From: Ziziphus jujuba
Taxonomy: Eukaryota; Streptophyta; Magnoliopsida; Rosales; Rhamnaceae
Direction: 5' to 3'
NCBI RefSeq assembly: GCF_031755915.1
Contig: NC_083387.1
Location: 24,802,501 to 24,866,500, forward strand
DNA: 64,000 bases
In this document: piece after piece, positions 60,178-64,000 of the stretch
Layout of the letters: each line of letters opens with the position of its first letter
How positions within the stretch are numbered: position 1 is the stretch's first letter
The notes under the pieces: generated by a model
The model's input: the letters and a program-made list of their open reading frames with translations, nothing else
Databases searched by the model: none
Told to the model about the DNA's origin: nothing
Made by a program: the position numbers and the translations under genes

Positions 60178-62889
60178 TAGGGGTGGGTATGGATTGGGTT
60201 GGTTCGATTTTGGACTGAAATACAACCCAATCCATAGTTATCGTTTTTTATTTGTGGAATCCAAACCAAACAATTTATAATCGGATTAGTTTGGATTGGT
60301 TAATCGGCTTAAAACTTAATAATTTATAAATATATAATACAAATAAAAAAATTTTCAAATATAAAATATAAATAATAAATTATAATTATCCAAACATAAA
60401 ATACAATTAGAATAATACAACATACTCTACAATAGAAAATAAAAAAGAAAATGTAGCAAATGTATATTTCATGCACTTATCAAATAGCAAGTATTAATGT
60501 CTTCATCTCACTCCTACAAAATCAAATTAAAATTGTTAGAACAAATAATGTAAAATAATATATTTATTAAAATTCATTCACTCAAGAATCAATGCATAAT
60601 TCTTTTTTTTTTTTACCTTAAATTTTTGGCAAATCATAAGTTAATCAATGTTGACATGCTTACTAATTTTAGTTGATTCTGTAAGCTCTACAAAGATCAA
60701 AACAATAAAATTATCAATAAACTATATTTAAACATTTATATATATATAAGTAACAATTGGGTACAATATATGTAGATATATATATATATATTACCTGCAT
60801 CCAATTTGTCATAATATTCCATATTTTCCATATAGAATCTATCAATAACCAAAGAAGCTTTAAGCCAATTTTGGGTGCACACTAAAACTTCCACCATCTT
60901 AGAGGTTAAAGAACTTCGAAAGGGATCAAGAATCTTTCCACTGGTGCTAAACGCACTTTCAGAAGCCACGGTAGAGACTTGGATTGCAAACACATCCTTT
61001 GCAAGTTTGGACAAGATAGGATACTTAGTACCATTAACCCTCCACCAATTAAGAACATCAAAATCCTTCTTTGATATATCTTCACAAGGATCCAATAGGT
61101 ATCTATCCACTTCATTTTTAATCTCAATAGATTCCTTTACTGCCTTTTTCCTTTTAAATTTGGAAATTCTCAAGAGATTAATGTCAACTTCTGAATTTTT
61201 TTCATTAGTCACACAACTTTCAAGTTCTTTATCCTTTGAACTTTGATTGCAATCAAGAATCACTTCACTTGCCTTATACCAATCATACAAAGACATTAGA
61301 ATTTCTTTCAAATTCTTAGTCATCAAACCAGCAACATCTTCAGCATAAATATCACCAAAACAATACTTCACATAGTCCAATTTATATCTAGGATCAAGCA
61401 CAGCAACAATCAACAACAATGGATTAATATCATCCATTTTACCCCAATATTTATCAAACTTTCTCTTCATTTTAGTTGCCATATCACTTAAAAGATAATC
61501 ACCACTTAAACTCCATGCATCTAATTGAGATTGAATTTAAACAAATTTCATGAAAATAAGCATTGGAACTAACATGTAGTGAAGACCTAAACTTTAAAGT
61601 TACATCATAAAAGCTTTTAAGGAACTTCACAAAAACAAGAGCATTGTTCCAATCAACAAAATTAGGTGGTCCAAGTCTTTTTTTCTACCACCATCGTCCT
61701 CTCTAAAATAGGATAGATAATGACCATCATCCTCTTCTAACCTTTCAAAAGCTTTTTGGAATTTCAAAGCTGCTTCTAACATTAAGTAGGTGGAATTTCA
61801 CCTAGTTGGAACATCCAAAAACAAAAGAGAATTGCTCTCAATTTTCTCTTGAGCAGCATATTCCTTAAACTTCTGTAATCTAGCAGGAGAAGATCTAAGA
61901 TATCTCACTGCATTACGAATACTAGCAATAGAGTCATGTGCTTCCCTTAACCTTTCAGACACAATCAAATTAACAATATGTGCACAACATCTTATGTGTA
62001 AGTGATCACCATCCAATACACACCTTTTCCAATTATTCAATTTCCTTTTAATATACTCTATTGCCACATTGTTTGCAGAAGCATTATCAACTGTGATTGT
62101 AAACACCCTCTCAATACCCTATTCATACAAACAATTCCCAATTAGCTTCCTTATTGTCTCTCCTTTATGATTAGGAATCACACAAAAATTTAAAATCCGT
62201 TTGTGAAGCATCCAATTAGAATCAATATAATGTGCGGTGAGAGACATGTAATTGATATTTTGAATGGAAGTCCAAGTGTCGATGGTAAGACTAATTCTTT
62301 GGCAATTCAAAGAAAATGTATTTTTCAATTGCAACTTCTCATCCAAATACAATGCATAAATATCTCTAACAATCGTTTTTCGAGACGGAGGATCAAATTT
62401 AGGACATGCTACATTGCAAAACATTCTAAAACCACGACCTTCAACAAAACTAAATGGGAGCTCATTTAAGATTATCATTTTAGCACATGCAAGCCTACAT
62501 GCTTCCTTATTAAAACCAATAGCAAAAAGATTGCTCCCATCACTCTCATTTTGGACCCCAAAAGTTAAGATTTTTTGCTTTTTATCTTGCACTCTATAAG
62601 GGTACTTCTTACAATGATGATTTAAATGATTCAACAAAGTACTTGTCCCATATTTACTATTACAAGCATAGTCCACACCACAATATTGGCATTTACATCT
62701 AGGATTATGAGGATCTAAATTCTCCATTTTCTCATAATGATCCCACACCATGGATGGTTTCCTAGATGGTTTTCTTTTCCCTAAACTAGATGGTGGAAGT
62801 GGAAGAAGTGATGCAAAAGCTGCTGATTCTGATGGAGCACTATGAGTTTCAGTGTCATTACCACTATCCATATCTACCACACAAAACAA
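60178..62889 (-). mobile_element. hAT transposon (RICESLEEPER-like), decayed; right end not in window
   Basis: Left end TAGGGGTGGGTATGG. The transposase reads on the minus strand. A start at 62871 gives MDSGNDTETHSAPSES, a BED zinc finger (VWDHYEKM ... CQYCGVDY ... LLNHLNHHC) and then SRKTIVRDIYALYLDEKLQL. A TAG at 62119-62121 replaces the Trp expected before GIERVFTITVDNAS. A TGA near 61798 replaces the Trp in PTRWNST. Frameshifts follow near 61690 and 61500. The last frame (61482-60736) holds DINPLLLIVAVLDPRYKL and the C-terminal dimerisation domain (STVASESAFSTSGKILDPFR). It is non-functional. No matching inverted end or GTTCCAGT copy is seen before 64000. Confidence 0.9.
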
Positions 62890-64000
62890 AATCCAACCAA
62901 AAATTACTAAATCTCAACACAAATATTACAATATCAAATATCAAATATTTTCAGTATAAATTTCCAATCAAATACAATCTCAAATACTTTCCTACATATA
63001 TAAATTTACAATACTTTGCAGTTTGCACATATTACAATTTCACAAGCACATGTATATTCAATTAGATACATGGAGAAGGAAACAAAAAAAAGACTCATGG
63101 ATAATAAATTTCATTTGTACTCCCACTGGTTTCTTAGGTATTTTTTTTTCTTTTAAATTTCAATTTTTTAATACCATCAAGACTCACGGGTCATATGAAT
63201 GGCTCAGATTGCTATGCATATATTGAGCTGTTCCATTCATGACTCAATAGAGTTCATAGTAGATAAATCAACACAAAAGTTAAAAAGTAGCCCAAAAAAA
63301 GTTTTAAAAAAAAAAACAAAAACAAAAAAAAATCAATTATAGAACACACATTAACCTAGCTACATGTGTATACGTTTTGTTTTATTATTTTTACCATAAT
63401 GTTGTTTGCTAAAAATACATGGATCGATCGAATGAGAGAGTAACACATTGTGAAATAATTGATATTTAGAATGAATCAATATGAACCAACCATTTATTAT
63501 TCATTGTCTCGCAGCCTCATGCACTATTAAATTATTAAGCAACCTATGGAGGAAGATAATGATGAACATGTCAACAAATTAAGACAACAAAACAACAACT
63601 CTAGACAAAAATAGGAAACAAATAATTTTCTATATAAATGTAAAATACAAATGATTCATGGTCCCAATTACAGGCATCTAAAAATTGCAGCTGAATGAAA
63701 CAACACGCAATCCTAGCTGCATTGCTTTTCTTTTTTGTCCCTTAGAACTAAAGATTACTAATTATTTGGCTTCTGCTGGGTTTCGAGAACAAGTTGCAGG
63801 GCAATTCTTAACCAACTCTATTTTTTCAAGCAGTGATTAAGTTTTTAGTTTAAAAGCATTGTAATCTTTCAACCTAATGAATCCTTCAAAAACCGATTGA
63901 AAAATCCCATGGATCACAAGCAACAGCAACACTCATCATCAACATGTTATTAAGAGAAGAACTTGACAAACCTGGATAAAATTCAACAACAAATGCGGTG
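62890..64000. other. AT-rich sequence to window end
   Basis: Probably the 5' flank of the hAT transposase gene and then host or transposon DNA. No exon of the interrupted metacaspase and no hAT right end can be recognised here. Confidence 0.5.

Noticed and set aside
1..64000. tRNA or rRNA genes
   Set aside because: I saw no cloverleaf or rRNA core sequence; the only tRNA-like matches are the retroelement primer-binding sites.

Overview
This is an AT-rich nuclear segment from a eudicot plant. The evidence is spliced genes with GT/AG introns, plant-type type I metacaspases carrying an LSD1-like zinc finger, a Ty1/copia element primed by initiator tRNA-Met, a TRIM element and plant hAT transposons. 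The species cannot be named from the sequence.

The backbone is a tandem array of type I metacaspase loci, all on the minus strand. MC-A (8902-11685) has four exons but is dead. MC-B (18460-21663) has four exons, is fully open (383 codons) and is the only intact one. MC-D is a single pseudogene whose exons are spread from 54126 down to 25244, about 29 kb, because its introns hold retroelements and an AT-rich array. MC-F (59552-60177) is cut in its third exon by a hAT transposon. MC-A and MC-B sit in a segmental duplication (about 3.5-12.0 kb and 17.5-22.0 kb). Each copy also carries a broken gene for a small secreted peptide on the plus strand, convergent with the metacaspase.

Mobile DNA dominates the rest. 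There are six solo LTRs of about 2.8-3.2 kb in two related families. Family 1 is 4754-8108, 36140-39083 and 39491-42686; family 2 is 29783-32692, 43295-46131 and 50194-53318. A 13.9 kb Ty1/copia element on the minus strand (35282-49176, TSD GAGAG) holds three of them, leaving about 4.9 kb of copia sequence. A 414 bp TRIM sits inside the first solo LTR. A 512 bp non-autonomous hAT element with a perfect 8 bp TSD is at 15947-16458. A decayed BED-finger hAT transposase fills 60178-62889.

Other genes are the last coding exon of a BTB/POZ-family gene (1487-1839, plus) and a decayed gene for an FtsH-like HEAxH protein (about 13270-14422, minus). Region by region: 0-2 kb BTB gene end; 3.5-12 kb duplication copy A; 12-17.5 kb spacer with HEAxH remnants and a hAT MITE; 17.5-22 kb duplication copy B with the intact metacaspase; 25-54 kb the expanded MC-D pseudogene; 54-59.5 kb AT-rich spacer; 59.5-64 kb MC-F and hAT.

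Only MC-B looks able to make a full protein. The other loci have lost the catalytic cysteine where that exon is visible (Cys to Ser in MC-A, Cys to Arg in MC-D) and carry stops or frameshifts.
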